From Clostridium sp. CAG:967 (lineage in GTDB: Bacteria > Cyanobacteriota > Vampirovibrionia > Gastranaerophilales > Gastranaerophilaceae): DNA of 64,000 nt. Position 1 is the stretch's first letter. Every line of letters starts with the position of its first letter. Positions 6,432-15,484 of this stretch are shown here, piece by piece. A program made the translations under genes and the position numbers. Under the pieces are notes generated by a model, which saw only the letters and a program-made list of their open reading frames with translations, was not told the DNA's origin and ran no database searches. Where the stretch lies: assembly GCA_000433095.1 (NCBI GenBank), contig HF991463.1:17977-81976 (forward strand). Direction: 5' to 3'.

Positions 6432-9257
6432 ATGTTAGACAAAATTATAATAAAGGGTGCAAAAGAACATAATTTAAAAGATGTATCTCTTGATTTACCC
6501 AAGAATGAATTAATAGTTTTTACAGGAGTATCAGGCTCAGGAAAATCTTCTCTTGCATTTGACACTATTTTTGCGGAAGGACAAAGACGTTATATTGAAA
6601 GCCTTTCAACTTATGCAAGACAGTTTTTGGGTCAGATGGATAAACCGAATGTCGAATACATTGACGGACTTTCTCCGGCTATTTCGATTGACCAGAAATC
6701 AACAAGCAACAATCCTCGTTCTACTGTCGGTACAGTAACTGAAATTTATGATTATTTGAGGCTTTTGTATGCACGTGTCGGCACACCTTATTGTCCGGAA
6801 TGCGGTGAGGAGATTAAGCCGCAAACTATTGATGAAATTGTTAACAATATTATGAAACTTGGCGAGGGGACTAAAATCCAAATTTTAGCGCCTGTTGTCC
6901 GTGGTAAAAAAGGCGAATTTCAGTCAGTACTTGAAGAACTTCGTCAGGAAGGCTTTGTGCGTGCAAAAATTGACGGAGAAGTTTATAATCTTGATGAGGA
7001 TGAGATTGAGCTTGCGAAAACCAAAAAACATGATATATCGGTTGTAGTTGACAGAATTGTCGTAAAAGAAACTGCACGTTCACGTATTGCAGACAGCACA
7101 CAGATTGCGCTTAAAAAAGCTGACGGTATTGCTGTAGTTGATATAGTTGGTGACAGAGAAGTCATTTTCAGTGAGAAACTTGCCTGTCCTAAGTGTAATT
7201 TGAGTTTTGAAGAGCTTGCTCCGAGAATTTTTTCATTTAATGCACCATACGGAGCTTGTGAACGATGTTCCGGTCTTGGAGCTGATTTTATTATTGATCC
7301 TGATCTGGTTGTTCCTGACAGAAAGAAATCATTGAAAGACGGAGCAATTTATCCATGGTCAAAAACTTCAACTTCATATTATGATGATGTGTTAAAATCC
7401 GTGTGTACTCATTACGGAATTGATATGGATAAGCCTTTTGAAAATTTATCGGAAAAAGAACAAAAGATAATTTTATATGGCGGTGACGATATTCTTCCTT
7501 TTAGAGTAATGCGTTTCGGTACTCACAGATACGAAACAAAGTATCACAAATTTGAAGGTGTTATCCCGTTTTTGGAAAAAAGGTACAATGATTCCAGCGG
7601 TGAATACTGGCGTGAAGAGATTGAAAAATATATGGTTACAACTCCCTGTCCGGCATGCGGCGGTGCAAGACTGAAACCTTTCCCTCTTGCAGTAAGAATT
7701 AAAGGGAAAAATATTTATGAATTCACATTGATGTCGATTGATGAAGCACTGGATTTTGTTGATGAGTTATATTTGGAACTCGGTGAATTTCAGATGCATA
7801 TTGCAAAACAAATTCTTGATGAAATCAGAGCACGCTTGAAGTTCATGAAAGATGTGGGATTAAACTATTTGAACCTTGCACGCATGGCAGGAACATTATC
7901 AGGCGGAGAAGCTCAGCGTATCAGGCTTGCAACTCAAATCGGAAGCGGATTATCAGGGGTTTTATATGTTCTTGACGAACCTTCAATAGGACTTCACCAG
8001 CGAGATAATGACAGGTTGATTAAAACGCTGATAAAACTTCGTAATCTTGGTAATACATTGATTGTTGTCGAGCATGATGAAGATACTATAAGAAATGCCG
8101 ACTACATTGTTGATATCGGTCCAAAGGCTGGTATTAACGGCGGAAAAGTTATAGCATCAGGAACCGTTGATGATATTGTTAAAGCTAAAAATTCAATCAC
8201 AGGCAAATATCTTAGCGGAGAAAAATATATTCCTATCCCTGACAAAATCAGAGAGGGTAATGGTAAGTTTCTGCATGTTAAAAATGCACACCTGAATAAC
8301 CTTAAGAATATTGATGTTGATATTCCGCTCGGGAAAATTGTATGTCTTACAGGAGTTTCAGGCTCCGGCAAGTCAAGCTTAATGCAGGATTTAATATATG
8401 AATATGCAATTCACAAATTGAGAGGGAATAAGCCAAAACCTCAAGGGGTGGATGAAATTACTGGTTTTGAAAATATTGATAAAATTATTGATATTGACCA
8501 ATCTCCTATTGGCAGAACTCCTCGTTCTAACCCCGCAACGTATACTGATTTGTTTACTCATATCAGAGAATTATATTCAAAAACAAATGAAGCAAAATTA
8601 CGGGGATATAAACCCGGAAGGTTCAGTTTTAATGTTAAGGGCGGAAGATGCGAAGCCTGCAAAGGTGACGGTCTGCTTAAGATTGAAATGAACTTCTTAT
8701 CTGATGTATATGTTAAGTGTGATGTTTGCAAAGGAAAACGCTATAACCGTGAAACTCTTGAAGTTAAGTATAAAGGCAAAACAATTTCAGATGTTCTTGA
8801 TATGAGTGTAAAAGAGGCTCTTGAGTTTTTTGACAGTATACCGTCTATTAAAAATAAACTTCAAACATTAAATGATGTCGGGCTGGATTATATTAAACTC
8901 GGTCAAAGTGCGACAACGCTTTCAGGAGGCGAAGCACAGCGTATCAAACTTGCATCCGAACTCAACAAGCGTGCAACAGGCAAGACATTATATCTTTTGG
9001 ATGAACCTTCAGTCGGTCTTCACTGGTATGATTTGGACAAACTTATTAAAATATTACAGCAGCTTGCCGATCAGGGAAATACAATTCTGGTAATTGAACA
9101 CAATCTTGATTTTATAAAAATTGCCGACCACATAATAGATTTGGGACCCGAAGGCGGAACCGGCGGAGGAACTGTTGTTGCACAGGGAACTCCAAAAGAA
9201 ATTGCGAAAAATAAAAAATCTTATACAGGTCAGTATTTGAAACCTATATTCTATTGA
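6432..9257 (+). CDS. uvrA: excinuclease ABC subunit A
   Basis: 941 residues, the normal UvrA length. It has two ABC ATPase modules: Walker A FTGVSGSGKSS near residue 31 and LTGVSGSGKSS near 640, each with a signature LSGGEAQRI(R/K)LA and a Walker B VLDEPSIGLH or LLDEPSVGLH. Cys-rich zinc modules are visible at CPECGEE, CPKCNLSFEE ... CERCSG, CPACGGARLKP and CEACKGDGL ... CDVCKGKRY. UvrA dimers load UvrB at DNA lesions in nucleotide excision repair. No uvrB or uvrC is in the window. Start ATG at 6432 gives the canonical MLDKIIIKGAKEHNLK N-terminus. Confidence 0.97.
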   Translation: MLDKIIIKGAKEHNLKDVSLDLPKNELIVFTGVSGSGKSSLAFDTIFAEGQRRYIESLSTYARQFLGQMDKPNVEYIDGLSPAISIDQKSTSNNPRSTVGTVTEIYDYLRLLYARVGTPYCPECGEEIKPQTIDEIVNNIMKLGEGTKIQILAPVVRGKKGEFQSVLEELRQEGFVRAKIDGEVYNLDEDEIELAKTKKHDISVVVDRIVVKETARSRIADSTQIALKKADGIAVVDIVGDREVIFSEKLACPKCNLSFEELAPRIFSFNAPYGACERCSGLGADFIIDPDLVVPDRKKSLKDGAIYPWSKTSTSYYDDVLKSVCTHYGIDMDKPFENLSEKEQKIILYGGDDILPFRVMRFGTHRYETKYHKFEGVIPFLEKRYNDSSGEYWREEIEKYMVTTPCPACGGARLKPFPLAVRIKGKNIYEFTLMSIDEALDFVDELYLELGEFQMHIAKQILDEIRARLKFMKDVGLNYLNLARMAGTLSGGEAQRIRLATQIGSGLSGVLYVLDEPSIGLHQRDNDRLIKTLIKLRNLGNTLIVVEHDEDTIRNADYIVDIGPKAGINGGKVIASGTVDDIVKAKNSITGKYLSGEKYIPIPDKIREGNGKFLHVKNAHLNNLKNIDVDIPLGKIVCLTGVSGSGKSSLMQDLIYEYAIHKLRGNKPKPQGVDEITGFENIDKIIDIDQSPIGRTPRSNPATYTDLFTHIRELYSKTNEAKLRGYKPGRFSFNVKGGRCEACKGDGLLKIEMNFLSDVYVKCDVCKGKRYNRETLEVKYKGKTISDVLDMSVKEALEFFDSIPSIKNKLQTLNDVGLDYIKLGQSATTLSGGEAQRIKLASELNKRATGKTLYLLDEPSVGLHWYDLDKLIKILQQLADQGNTILVIEHNLDFIKIADHIIDLGPEGGTGGGTVVAQGTPKEIAKNKKSYTGQYLKPIFY

Positions 9258-9305
9258 TGCAAGATTTGCATTATGATATAATTTTATAAAATCAGGAGAA
9301 TAATA

Positions 9306-9920
9306 ATGAAAAAGTTTTTTGTATTTCTTGCAATGTTAATGTTTAGCTCGCCTGTTTTGGCAAAATCTATTCCTGTAGAAGCTTTAAATGATTTTTCTAC
9401 GGAAAATCCTCCAAAAACAATGGATGTGAAAATCCTGTCTGAGATTGTTCTTGATGAAACAATTACCCTTTCACAAGGGGATATTGTTCATGGTCAAATT
9501 ACAGATATTTCTGATCCCAAAAGGTTAAAAAGGGATGCTTCTTTTACATTTGTGCCTCTTTATTACACTAATGCCAATAAAGGTGTTATTCGTATAAATG
9601 GTTACTTCCCTGCAAAATATACTACAAAACTCAACAAGGGCGAACTTGCAAAATCCGCTGCTCTGGGTGTTGGAAGTATATTTGTAAAAGGATTGTCGGT
9701 AGGATATTCTGCAGTTGAAGGTGCTGTCAAAAATGAGGACGATAATCGTATAAAATCAGGTGCAAAAGCTGCTTATGAAAGCTCACCGTTTTCATATGTG
9801 GAAAAAGGCAGCGAAGTAGTAATTACTAAAGGACAAAACTTTTACTTGAACTTTAAACAGAAAGAAGAAGCTGAAGAACCTAATTATGAGTATACTCCGA
9901 TTGGCAAAACTGATATATAA
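9306..9920 (+). CDS. secreted protein of unknown function, first of two tandem paralogues
   Basis: 204 residues with a clear signal peptide MKKFFVFLAMLMFSSPVLAK cleaved near AKS. The mature part starts with SIPVEALNDFSTENPPKT, contains a beta-rich section (SFTFVPLYYTNANKG, GYFPAKYTTKLN) and a Gly/Ala/Ser stretch, and ends in a charged tail. The next gene has the same plan (PVEILQDFSxxNP, SFVFIPVKY, GNYPAKIEK), so the two arose by tandem duplication. No known family is recognised. It follows uvrA by 48 bases with its own AGGAGAA site. It is probably periplasmic or outer-membrane associated. Confidence 0.7.
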   Translation: MKKFFVFLAMLMFSSPVLAKSIPVEALNDFSTENPPKTMDVKILSEIVLDETITLSQGDIVHGQITDISDPKRLKRDASFTFVPLYYTNANKGVIRINGYFPAKYTTKLNKGELAKSAALGVGSIFVKGLSVGYSAVEGAVKNEDDNRIKSGAKAAYESSPFSYVEKGSEVVITKGQNFYLNFKQKEEAEEPNYEYTPIGKTDI

Positions 9921-9983
9921 GCCTTATATAATTGACGATTGCCTAAAAATATGTTAGAATTTATCTTACGAAGGAGAATATAT

Positions 9984-10610
9984 ATGAAGAAGTTACTTTC
10001 AATTTTATCTGTAATATTTGCGTTTACTGTGTCGCCTGCTCTCGCTAAAACAGCACCTGTTGAGATTTTGCAGGACTTTTCGGTAAATAACCCGTCTGAA
10101 ACATTATTAATAAAAGTTTTATCAAATGTTAAGCTCAACAAAGACGTTATGTTATTTGAAGGCTTTTATGTACTGGGACAGATAAACAAAGTAGCAAACT
10201 CCTCTTTCGTTTTTATTCCCGTAAAATATCAAAACTTCCATAACGAAGTTTACGATATCAACGGTAATTACCCCGCAAAAATAGAAAAAGTTTTGGAAGG
10301 TAATCCTCAAAACGGGGTTGTGCCTAAAAACAGCAAAATGCTATTTGATTTTGTTATAGCAGATGAATATGCAGAAAAAGAAGCTGTTAACAGTCAGCCT
10401 GTTCAAACTCCTGAAGGCGGTGTTGCGCCGGTAGTTAACAAGACAAAATATGTTATCTATGATGATACTATTCCGCAAACTATGAAGAATTTCCCGGGGA
10501 TTAAGCTGAATTCATTCGATAACGGAAGCAATTTCAATATCCCTAAAAAGTTAATTATTGAAGCTGATAAAAAAGATAGTAATATCAATTCTTTAAAATT
10601 CAATAATTAA
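9984..10610 (+). CDS. secreted protein of unknown function, second tandem paralogue
   Basis: 208 residues from the ATG at 9984, which has AAGGAG eight bases upstream and begins a signal peptide (MKKLLSILSVIFAFTVSPALAK). An in-frame ATG 45 bases earlier lacks these features. The mature N-terminus TAPVEILQDFSVNNPSET mirrors the preceding gene, and so does the central SFVFIPVKYQN ... INGNYPAKIEKV. The C-terminal third diverges and contains KYVIYDDTIPQTMKNFPGIKL. Function is unknown; export and shared domain suggest an envelope role. A hairpin terminator follows. Confidence 0.7.
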   Translation: MKKLLSILSVIFAFTVSPALAKTAPVEILQDFSVNNPSETLLIKVLSNVKLNKDVMLFEGFYVLGQINKVANSSFVFIPVKYQNFHNEVYDINGNYPAKIEKVLEGNPQNGVVPKNSKMLFDFVIADEYAEKEAVNSQPVQTPEGGVAPVVNKTKYVIYDDTIPQTMKNFPGIKLNSFDNGSNFNIPKKLIIEADKKDSNINSLKFNN

Positions 10611-10631
10611 TAATAAGATTTGCACAATTAT

Positions 10632-10668
10632 ATACTGAATATAAGTTAAATTATATTCAGTATTTTTT
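10632..10668 (+). terminator. rho-independent terminator
   Basis: Inverted repeat ATACTGAATATA ... TATATTCAGTAT (12 base pairs) followed by TTTTTT, just after the second secreted paralogue. Confidence 0.75.
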
Positions 10669-10686
10669 GTGTTATAAATTGTCTGA

Positions 10687-10830
10687 CTATACTTCTACTG
10701 CAACTTTTAATTTGCCGTTGCCTTCAAGGATTATTTCTGTATCTCTGCCGTTTTCTGAGATTACAAGGCGTGTTTTTCTTGTGTTATTTTCTATGAAATT
10801 TGAAATTTCTTTAACTTTCAAATCGTTCAT
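10687..10830 (-). CDS. small protein of unknown function (47 residues)
   Basis: A complete small frame with ATG at 10830-10828 and TAG at 10689-10687. An AAAGGAT ribosome-binding site precedes the start. The product begins MNDLKVKEISNFIENNTRK and continues with two predicted beta-strands (TRLVISENG, TEIILEGNG) ending KLKVAVEV. The composition looks like real coding sequence with no rare-codon bias. No family is recognised. It sits alone between a terminator and the tsf-rpsB terminator. Confidence 0.55.
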   Translation of the reverse strand: MNDLKVKEISNFIENNTRKTRLVISENGRDTEIILEGNGKLKVAVEV

Positions 10831-10941
10831 GCGATTATCCTTTCAAAGTTTGTATTTTATATAATAACAGATTTTTAAGGAATTTCAACCCTAATGTTGT
10901 AATATGTTGCAATAATGTATAATTAAAATAAGTATTTATAC

Positions 10942-10975
10942 AAAAAAGCCGCTTTATAAAATAAGCGGCTTTTTT
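10942..10975 (-). terminator. bidirectional rho-independent terminator after tsf
   Basis: Stem GCCGCTT-TATAAAAT-AAGCGGC flanked by A6 on one side and T6 on the other, so it can act on both strands. It lies 18 bases beyond the tsf stop and ends the rpsB-tsf transcript. Confidence 0.85.
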
Positions 10976-10992
10976 AAATATTTTTTATTAGA

Positions 10993-11856
10993 TTAACCTT
11001 TGATTTGGTTCATAACTTCGTCAGCGAAGTTTTCCTGGCGTTTTTCAAGACCTTCACCAAGCATAAATCTTGTGAAAGCTTTAACGGTAATTTTACCATC
11101 AATCAATTGGCCAACTGTAATGTCAGGGTTTTTGATGAATGGTTGTTCTAAAAGAACTTTTCCTGCCATAAGTTTATTTACTCTGCCTTCAACAATTTTA
11201 GCTCTGATTTGTTCAGGTTTTTTCAATAAATCTTCTTTACCCATTTCAACTTCAGTTTCGTGATCAATTACAGATTGAGGGATTTCTTCTCTTGTAATGA
11301 ATTCGGGAGCTGAAGATGCGATGTGTAAGCAAATATCGTTCATTAATTCTTCATCTTTTTTGTCGGTTTGAATTAATACGCCGATTTTGCCGTTGTGAAT
11401 GTAAGAAGCTGTTGTTCCTTCATAACGTACAAATCTTCTGAACGTAATTTTTTCACCGATAGAAGCGATTTTTTCTTTGATAAGTTCTGAAATAACTTTA
11501 CCGCATTCAGGGCAAGTTGAAGCTAATAAAGCATCAACATCAGCCGGATTTGATTTAGCAACAAATTCAGCTAAGTTTGATGTTAATTCTTTGAATTCTT
11601 CGTTTTTAGCTACGAAGTCTGTTTCACAGTTAACTTCGACCATAGCACCGCAATCGTCTTGAACAGATGCAGCGATAAGACCTTCAGCAGCAATTCTGCC
11701 CATTTTTTTATCAGCTGAAGCCATGCCTTTTTGGCGAAGTACTTCCATAGCTTTTTCCATATCTCCGTCAGTTTCAACAAGAGCTTTTTTAGCATCCATC
11801 ATACCAGCGCCTGTTTTATCACGAAGTTCTTTAACCATTTGAGCTGTAATGTTCAT
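10993..11856 (-). CDS. tsf: elongation factor Ts
   Basis: 287 residues. The N-terminal UBA-like domain holds VKELRDKTGAGMMDAKKAL, the EF-Ts signature, then KGMASADKKMGRIAAEGL. The core contains VEVNCETDFVAKNEEFK, the TDFVA motif that contacts EF-Tu. EF-Ts exchanges GDP for GTP on EF-Tu (encoded at 19744). It follows rpsB by 84 bases on the minus strand, the conserved rpsB-tsf order, and the pair ends at a hairpin terminator rather than continuing into pyrH-frr. Confidence 0.96.
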   Translation of the reverse strand: MNITAQMVKELRDKTGAGMMDAKKALVETDGDMEKAMEVLRQKGMASADKKMGRIAAEGLIAASVQDDCGAMVEVNCETDFVAKNEEFKELTSNLAEFVAKSNPADVDALLASTCPECGKVISELIKEKIASIGEKITFRRFVRYEGTTASYIHNGKIGVLIQTDKKDEELMNDICLHIASSAPEFITREEIPQSVIDHETEVEMGKEDLLKKPEQIRAKIVEGRVNKLMAGKVLLEQPFIKNPDITVGQLIDGKITVKAFTRFMLGEGLEKRQENFADEVMNQIKG

Positions 11857-11940
11857 TATAATTCTCTCCTTTTTAATAGTGAAGAGTGAAGAGGGAGGAG
11901 TGAGAATTTTTCTCAGCCTCCTTCACTCAAACTTAATTAA

Positions 11941-12705
11941 TTATGCTTTAACTTCTTCTGCACTAACGCCTGCATCTTCAGGTTTAATTTCTTCGATTTT
12001 CTTAGCGTTAGCATTTGTTTCTCTAAGTTGTTTTCCTTCTAAAACAGCATCAGCCAATTTAGATGAAATTAATTTAATAGAACGGATAGCATCATCATTA
12101 CCCGGGATAATGAAGTCAATTCCGTCAGGATCTGCGTTTGTATCAGCTAAGCAGATAACAGGAATGTTTAATTTGTTAGCTTCTTTAATAGCAATATCTT
12201 CTTTCTTTTGGTCAACGATGAAGATTAAGTCAGGTAATCCTCTCATATCTTTGATACCGCCTAAAGTTTTGCTTAATTTGCCTAATTCTCTGTTCAATTT
12301 AGCGATTTCTTTTTTAGGTAGTTTGTCAACGTGACCTGAGTTAATGAAGTCTTCCATTTCTCTAAGTTTGTTAACACGTCCTCTGATTGTTTCGAAGTTA
12401 GTAAGCATACCGCCTAACCATCTTCTGTTGATGTAGTAAGCACCTGCTCTTGTTGCTTCTTCTGCAACAACTTCAGCTGCTTGTTTTTTTGTTCCTACAA
12501 ACAAGATATTTTTATTTTTAGCTGCGTATTCTCTTACTGTAGCATAAGCTGCATCCAGTAATTCAGTTGTTTTACGCAAGTCTAATACATAAATACCGTT
12601 TCTTGCACCGTAGATATACGGTTTCATTTTAGGGTTCCATCTTTGAGTTTGGTGTCCGAAGTGTACACCTGCTTCTAAAAGTTCAATCATAGATGCTGCT
12701 GGCAT
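11941..12705 (-). CDS. rpsB: 30S ribosomal protein S2
   Basis: 254 residues starting MPAASMIELLEAGVHFGHQT, with the S2 signatures RWNPKMKPYIYGARNGIYV and RRWLGGMLTNFETI, and FIVDQKKEDIAIKEANKLN and DTNADPDGIDFIIPGNDDAI further on. The Glu/Lys-rich C-terminal tail is typical. S2 binds the small subunit late in assembly. The start has GGAGAAAACC upstream. A long, structured leader precedes it (see 12706-12836), so autoregulation by S2 is plausible, as known in other bacteria. Confidence 0.96.
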   Translation of the reverse strand: MPAASMIELLEAGVHFGHQTQRWNPKMKPYIYGARNGIYVLDLRKTTELLDAAYATVREYAAKNKNILFVGTKKQAAEVVAEEATRAGAYYINRRWLGGMLTNFETIRGRVNKLREMEDFINSGHVDKLPKKEIAKLNRELGKLSKTLGGIKDMRGLPDLIFIVDQKKEDIAIKEANKLNIPVICLADTNADPDGIDFIIPGNDDAIRSIKLISSKLADAVLEGKQLRETNANAKKIEEIKPEDAGVSAEEVKA

Positions 12706-12836
12706 CGGTTTTCTCCTTTTTTTTACTTGTTGTACTACGGGATACGCTGTCTCATCTGCGAGTTTTGCTGAATTTAGGGGCTGTCCTTTCTGCCCGCTCC
12801 CAGACTAGGGCAAAGCCTATCAGACCAGTGTAACCA
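12706..12836 (-). promoter_or_regulatory. structured 5' leader of rpsB-tsf
   Basis: Between the predicted promoter and the rpsB start lies about 130 bases of unusually G+C-rich transcript for this region. It offers several complementary segments, for example GGCTTTGCCC, CTGGGAGCGGGCAG and GGACAGCCCC. In other bacteria S2 binds its own leader to repress translation. That this leader does so is inference from position and structure potential. Confidence 0.4.
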
Positions 12837-12841
12837 CTTAT

Positions 12842-12869
12842 ATAATAATACAAACATGCTATGATGCAA
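12842..12869 (-). promoter_or_regulatory. sigma-70-type promoter for rpsB-tsf
   Basis: On the minus strand TTGCAT (12869-12864) and TATTAT (12847-12842) are separated by 16 bases, close to the housekeeping consensus, directly upstream of the structured leader. Confidence 0.5.
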
Positions 12870-12971
12870 ATTTAATATATAGTTTTATTACATTCTGTTT
12901 CGACTTTCGCTGCGCTCATACCTCTGCTCGTATTAAGTTCTGCTCGCATTAAACGGTACCGCTCACAACAC
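12870..12971. other. intergenic stretch with short direct repeat
   Basis: About 100 bases between the rpsB promoter and the cobO terminator. It contains CTGCTCGTATTAA at about 12932 and a near copy, CTGCTCGCATTAA, 19 bases later, within a locally G+C-richer patch. No open frame with a ribosome-binding site was seen. Confidence 0.3.
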
Positions 12972-13016
12972 AAAAAAAACGGACTTTCTAAAAAATAGAT
13001 TGTCCGGTATTTCATT
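12972..13016 (-). terminator. rho-independent terminator after cobO
   Basis: On the minus strand CGGAC-AA-TCTA-TTTTT-TAGA-AA-GTCCG forms an interrupted stem followed by eight T residues, 48 bases beyond the cobO stop. Confidence 0.65.
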
Positions 13017-13063
13017 TTCTGAAACAAAAAGGATTTACATTAATTTACTGTATATAAAAAAAA

Positions 13064-13597
13064 CTAGTATTCAATGCCTTGTCTTGCCATTACACCCATA
13101 TCAAAGTAGTGTTTGATAGGTTTCATTTCAGTTACAAGATGAGCCATTGCTTTTAATTCAGGGTGTGCATAACGTCCTGTTAAAACAATTTCAAGGTTTT
13201 CAGGTTTGTGTAATAAAACATCTTTAACATCACTGACTTTAATCATATTCATTGATGTACAAATATTAATTTCATCAAGAATGATTAATTGGTATTCACC
13301 TGAATTGATAGCTTTCTTTGCAAATTCCCAGCCTTTTTTAGCTTCTTTATAATCTTCCATACAAACGTTATGTGAGTAACAAACTCTGTCCATACCGTAT
13401 TGTACAACATCAAGGTTAGGAAGGAATTTGGAGGATGAAACTATTTCACCGTAAGAAGTTGCACTGTCGCCTTTTGTAAATTGGATGATAAGAACTTTCC
13501 AGCCGTGTCCCAGTGCTCTGAGAGCCAAACCTAATGATGCTGTGGTTTTGCCTTTACCGTCTCCTGTGTAAATTTGTATATAACCATGTTCTAACAC
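13064..13597 (-). CDS. cobO: cob(I)yrinic acid a,c-diamide adenosyltransferase, copy 1
   Basis: 177 residues. The P-loop GDGKGKTTASLGLALRALG (about residues 12-30) and LIILDEIN (Walker B-like) with the ending MGVMARQGIEY are diagnostic of the CobA/CobO/BtuR ATP:corrinoid adenosyltransferases. The enzyme transfers the adenosyl group of ATP to Co(I) corrinoid to make the coenzyme form of B12. Start is GTG with GGAGG nearby. A second copy lies at 23606-24184 and shares the whole architecture. No corrin-ring synthesis gene is in the window, so salvage of imported corrinoid is likely. Which copy is the main enzyme is unknown. Confidence 0.88.
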   Translation of the reverse strand: MLEHGYIQIYTGDGKGKTTASLGLALRALGHGWKVLIIQFTKGDSATSYGEIVSSSKFLPNLDVVQYGMDRVCYSHNVCMEDYKEAKKGWEFAKKAINSGEYQLIILDEINICTSMNMIKVSDVKDVLLHKPENLEIVLTGRYAHPELKAMAHLVTEMKPIKHYFDMGVMARQGIEY

Positions 13598-14162
13598 GAC
13601 TCACTACCTCCAATAAACTATAATAGGTTCCTCTATCCTTATTTTAACGAACTATTCCCACTGTTTAATCGTTCAATAGATGGATAAATTTCTAGAGCTA
13701 AAGATGGATAAATGTATCTATCCCCGCTCCCAAGATTTTGTATATTCATCATAAAATAAAACTAAAAAAAAAGAACGTTTTTGAAACACTTCATGCCAAT
13801 CTTTTTACAATTAATTTTTTTGAAAATCCATAGATTGAGATTTGATAATCATTTGGTGACAAAAATTATTTTTTGAAAAAATTTACAATAATTTTGTAAA
13901 CTAAATGCAACAAAGTCTTGCAATATTTTAAATATGTCTTGGCATGCTTGTTTGCAGCTTTTTATAATTATGAATATTGTTAATATTTACATTTGATTTT
14001 TTTATTAACAAAACGGGCATAATAAAAATAGAAATGTCGACCCGAATGCTTGATTTTATTCATGTTTGGCATGTTAACTTTTGTAACGAAAGAGGATATT
14101 TGTGAAATCAACTGATTTTAAAAGTTTTTATATTATTAGAGATATAAAAGAGAGATGAGCAC
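13598..14162. other. 565-base divergent intergenic region
   Basis: AT-rich region between the divergent cobO and coiled-coil genes, presumably holding both promoters. It has two copies of AGATGGATAAAT (about 13677 and 13703) near a short C-rich patch CCCCGCTCCC, and a TTTTGTAACGAAA box at 14079-14091. No open frame with a convincing ribosome-binding site was found. Confidence 0.35.
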
Positions 14163-15341
14163 ATGAGTGTAAACAAACCTGGATTACCAAAACTGAATTT
14201 GAAATCCAATACGCAGGCTTCATTTAAGTCTGCACTCTCAAGTAAGCTTGCTACAACTCAAAGAAGTTCGGTAAGCTACGGTATCTTTGCGCAGCGCTCA
14301 GACAGAAGTAAGATTTATAATCCAAAAGCATACTTAAGTGATTCTACAAGTGCGACAAGACATGCTTTACTTGATAACAGAGTAAAAGTATTTAATAATA
14401 ATGTAGCTTCATCATGTAATCACACTTCATCAACAGATAATTCTAATAAATATGCAGCTGCTTTAATGGCTATGAACATGTTATCTCAAACTATTTCACC
14501 GCTTATTAACTCTAAAGCTGATGCGAAAGGTGATGTCAAAACTAATGCAAAATCTTCTGCCGAGGGAGCAATAGGAGAACTTGCAAATGCCAAGAATTCT
14601 GCTGAAATCCAAAAAGGTTTGGAAAAACTTGATACAGAGATGAAAGGTTGTGATACTGATATTACGGATGCGGGTAAAGAAATTGACAGTGCAACTAAAA
14701 CCAAAACTGAGGCTGAAACTGCATTGAAGAATGCAGAAACAGGAATAGAAACCGAAAAACAAAATATTCAAAAACAGTCAGGTACTATAACTAAACTTCA
14801 AAGTAGTATTCAAACTGATAAAATGACATTAAGCGCTTTGAAATCACAGTTAAGCACTTCCGGAGAGCTTGCTAAAGTGTCTCTAGAACATCAAATAAGC
14901 GAACTTGAAACTAAAATTAATCAGGAAGAAAAACAGCTTAAAGATGCTGAAGCATCTAAAAAAGCTTCTGAAGATAAAATTAAAAATGAACTTGAACCTG
15001 AAAAAGATAAGCAAACCAAAACAATTGAATCCTGCAAACAGGATATAGAAAAAGCTGAGGCTAAGAAAAAAGAAGCGACAAGCAAAAAAGAAAAACTTGA
15101 AGCTTCAAAAGGCAAGTATGAAAAGAAATTAACAGATGCACAGAATAAAGAAACAAAACAACTGGCTTCTTTACATACGGAACTGGCAAATTATGCTAAA
15201 GAATTCCAGAGTGAATCAAATACTGATAAGAAAAATAAAATTTCGGAAAAATATGTAGCAAAAGCAAAAGTATATAATGATCTGGTTAAAAATACATCAG
15301 TGTCAGGTTATACCGAAGTCGCACTTGATTTAGCTTCTTAG
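14163..15341 (+). CDS. long coiled-coil protein of unknown function
   Basis: 392 residues. The first 100 are Ser/Asn/Thr-rich and probably disordered. About 105-135 is an Ala/Lys stretch. From about 145 to 365 the sequence is a continuous heptad-rich coiled coil dense in Lys, Glu, Thr and Gln (for example LETKINQEEKQLKDAEASKK). There is no signal peptide, membrane segment or enzyme motif. The start ATG has GAGAGATGAGC upstream. A terminator follows at once, so it is transcribed alone. It resembles structural or secreted-effector-like helical proteins only in composition; no function can be assigned. Confidence 0.65.
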   Translation: MSVNKPGLPKLNLKSNTQASFKSALSSKLATTQRSSVSYGIFAQRSDRSKIYNPKAYLSDSTSATRHALLDNRVKVFNNNVASSCNHTSSTDNSNKYAAALMAMNMLSQTISPLINSKADAKGDVKTNAKSSAEGAIGELANAKNSAEIQKGLEKLDTEMKGCDTDITDAGKEIDSATKTKTEAETALKNAETGIETEKQNIQKQSGTITKLQSSIQTDKMTLSALKSQLSTSGELAKVSLEHQISELETKINQEEKQLKDAEASKKASEDKIKNELEPEKDKQTKTIESCKQDIEKAEAKKKEATSKKEKLEASKGKYEKKLTDAQNKETKQLASLHTELANYAKEFQSESNTDKKNKISEKYVAKAKVYNDLVKNTSVSGYTEVALDLAS

Positions 15342-15422
15342 TGAGATAACATATTGTTACAAACAGCTTTACTTTTATAATTCATTAATTTATAATAATT
15401 TCATAGACAGTATTGTCACAAA

Positions 15423-15451
15423 AAAAAGAACGGGAACCCCCGTTCTTTTTT
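15423..15451 (+). terminator. rho-independent terminator
   Basis: GAACGGG-AACC-CCCGTTC followed by TTTTTT, ending the coiled-coil gene just before rimP. Confidence 0.85.
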
Positions 15452-15484
15452 ATCTGATAGGGGCAGAAAGGGCAGGTTTTATTT

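Noticed and set aside
11849..12334. Plus-strand 161-residue frame opposite rpsB
   Set aside because: It is a shadow of the highly conserved rpsB on the other strand.
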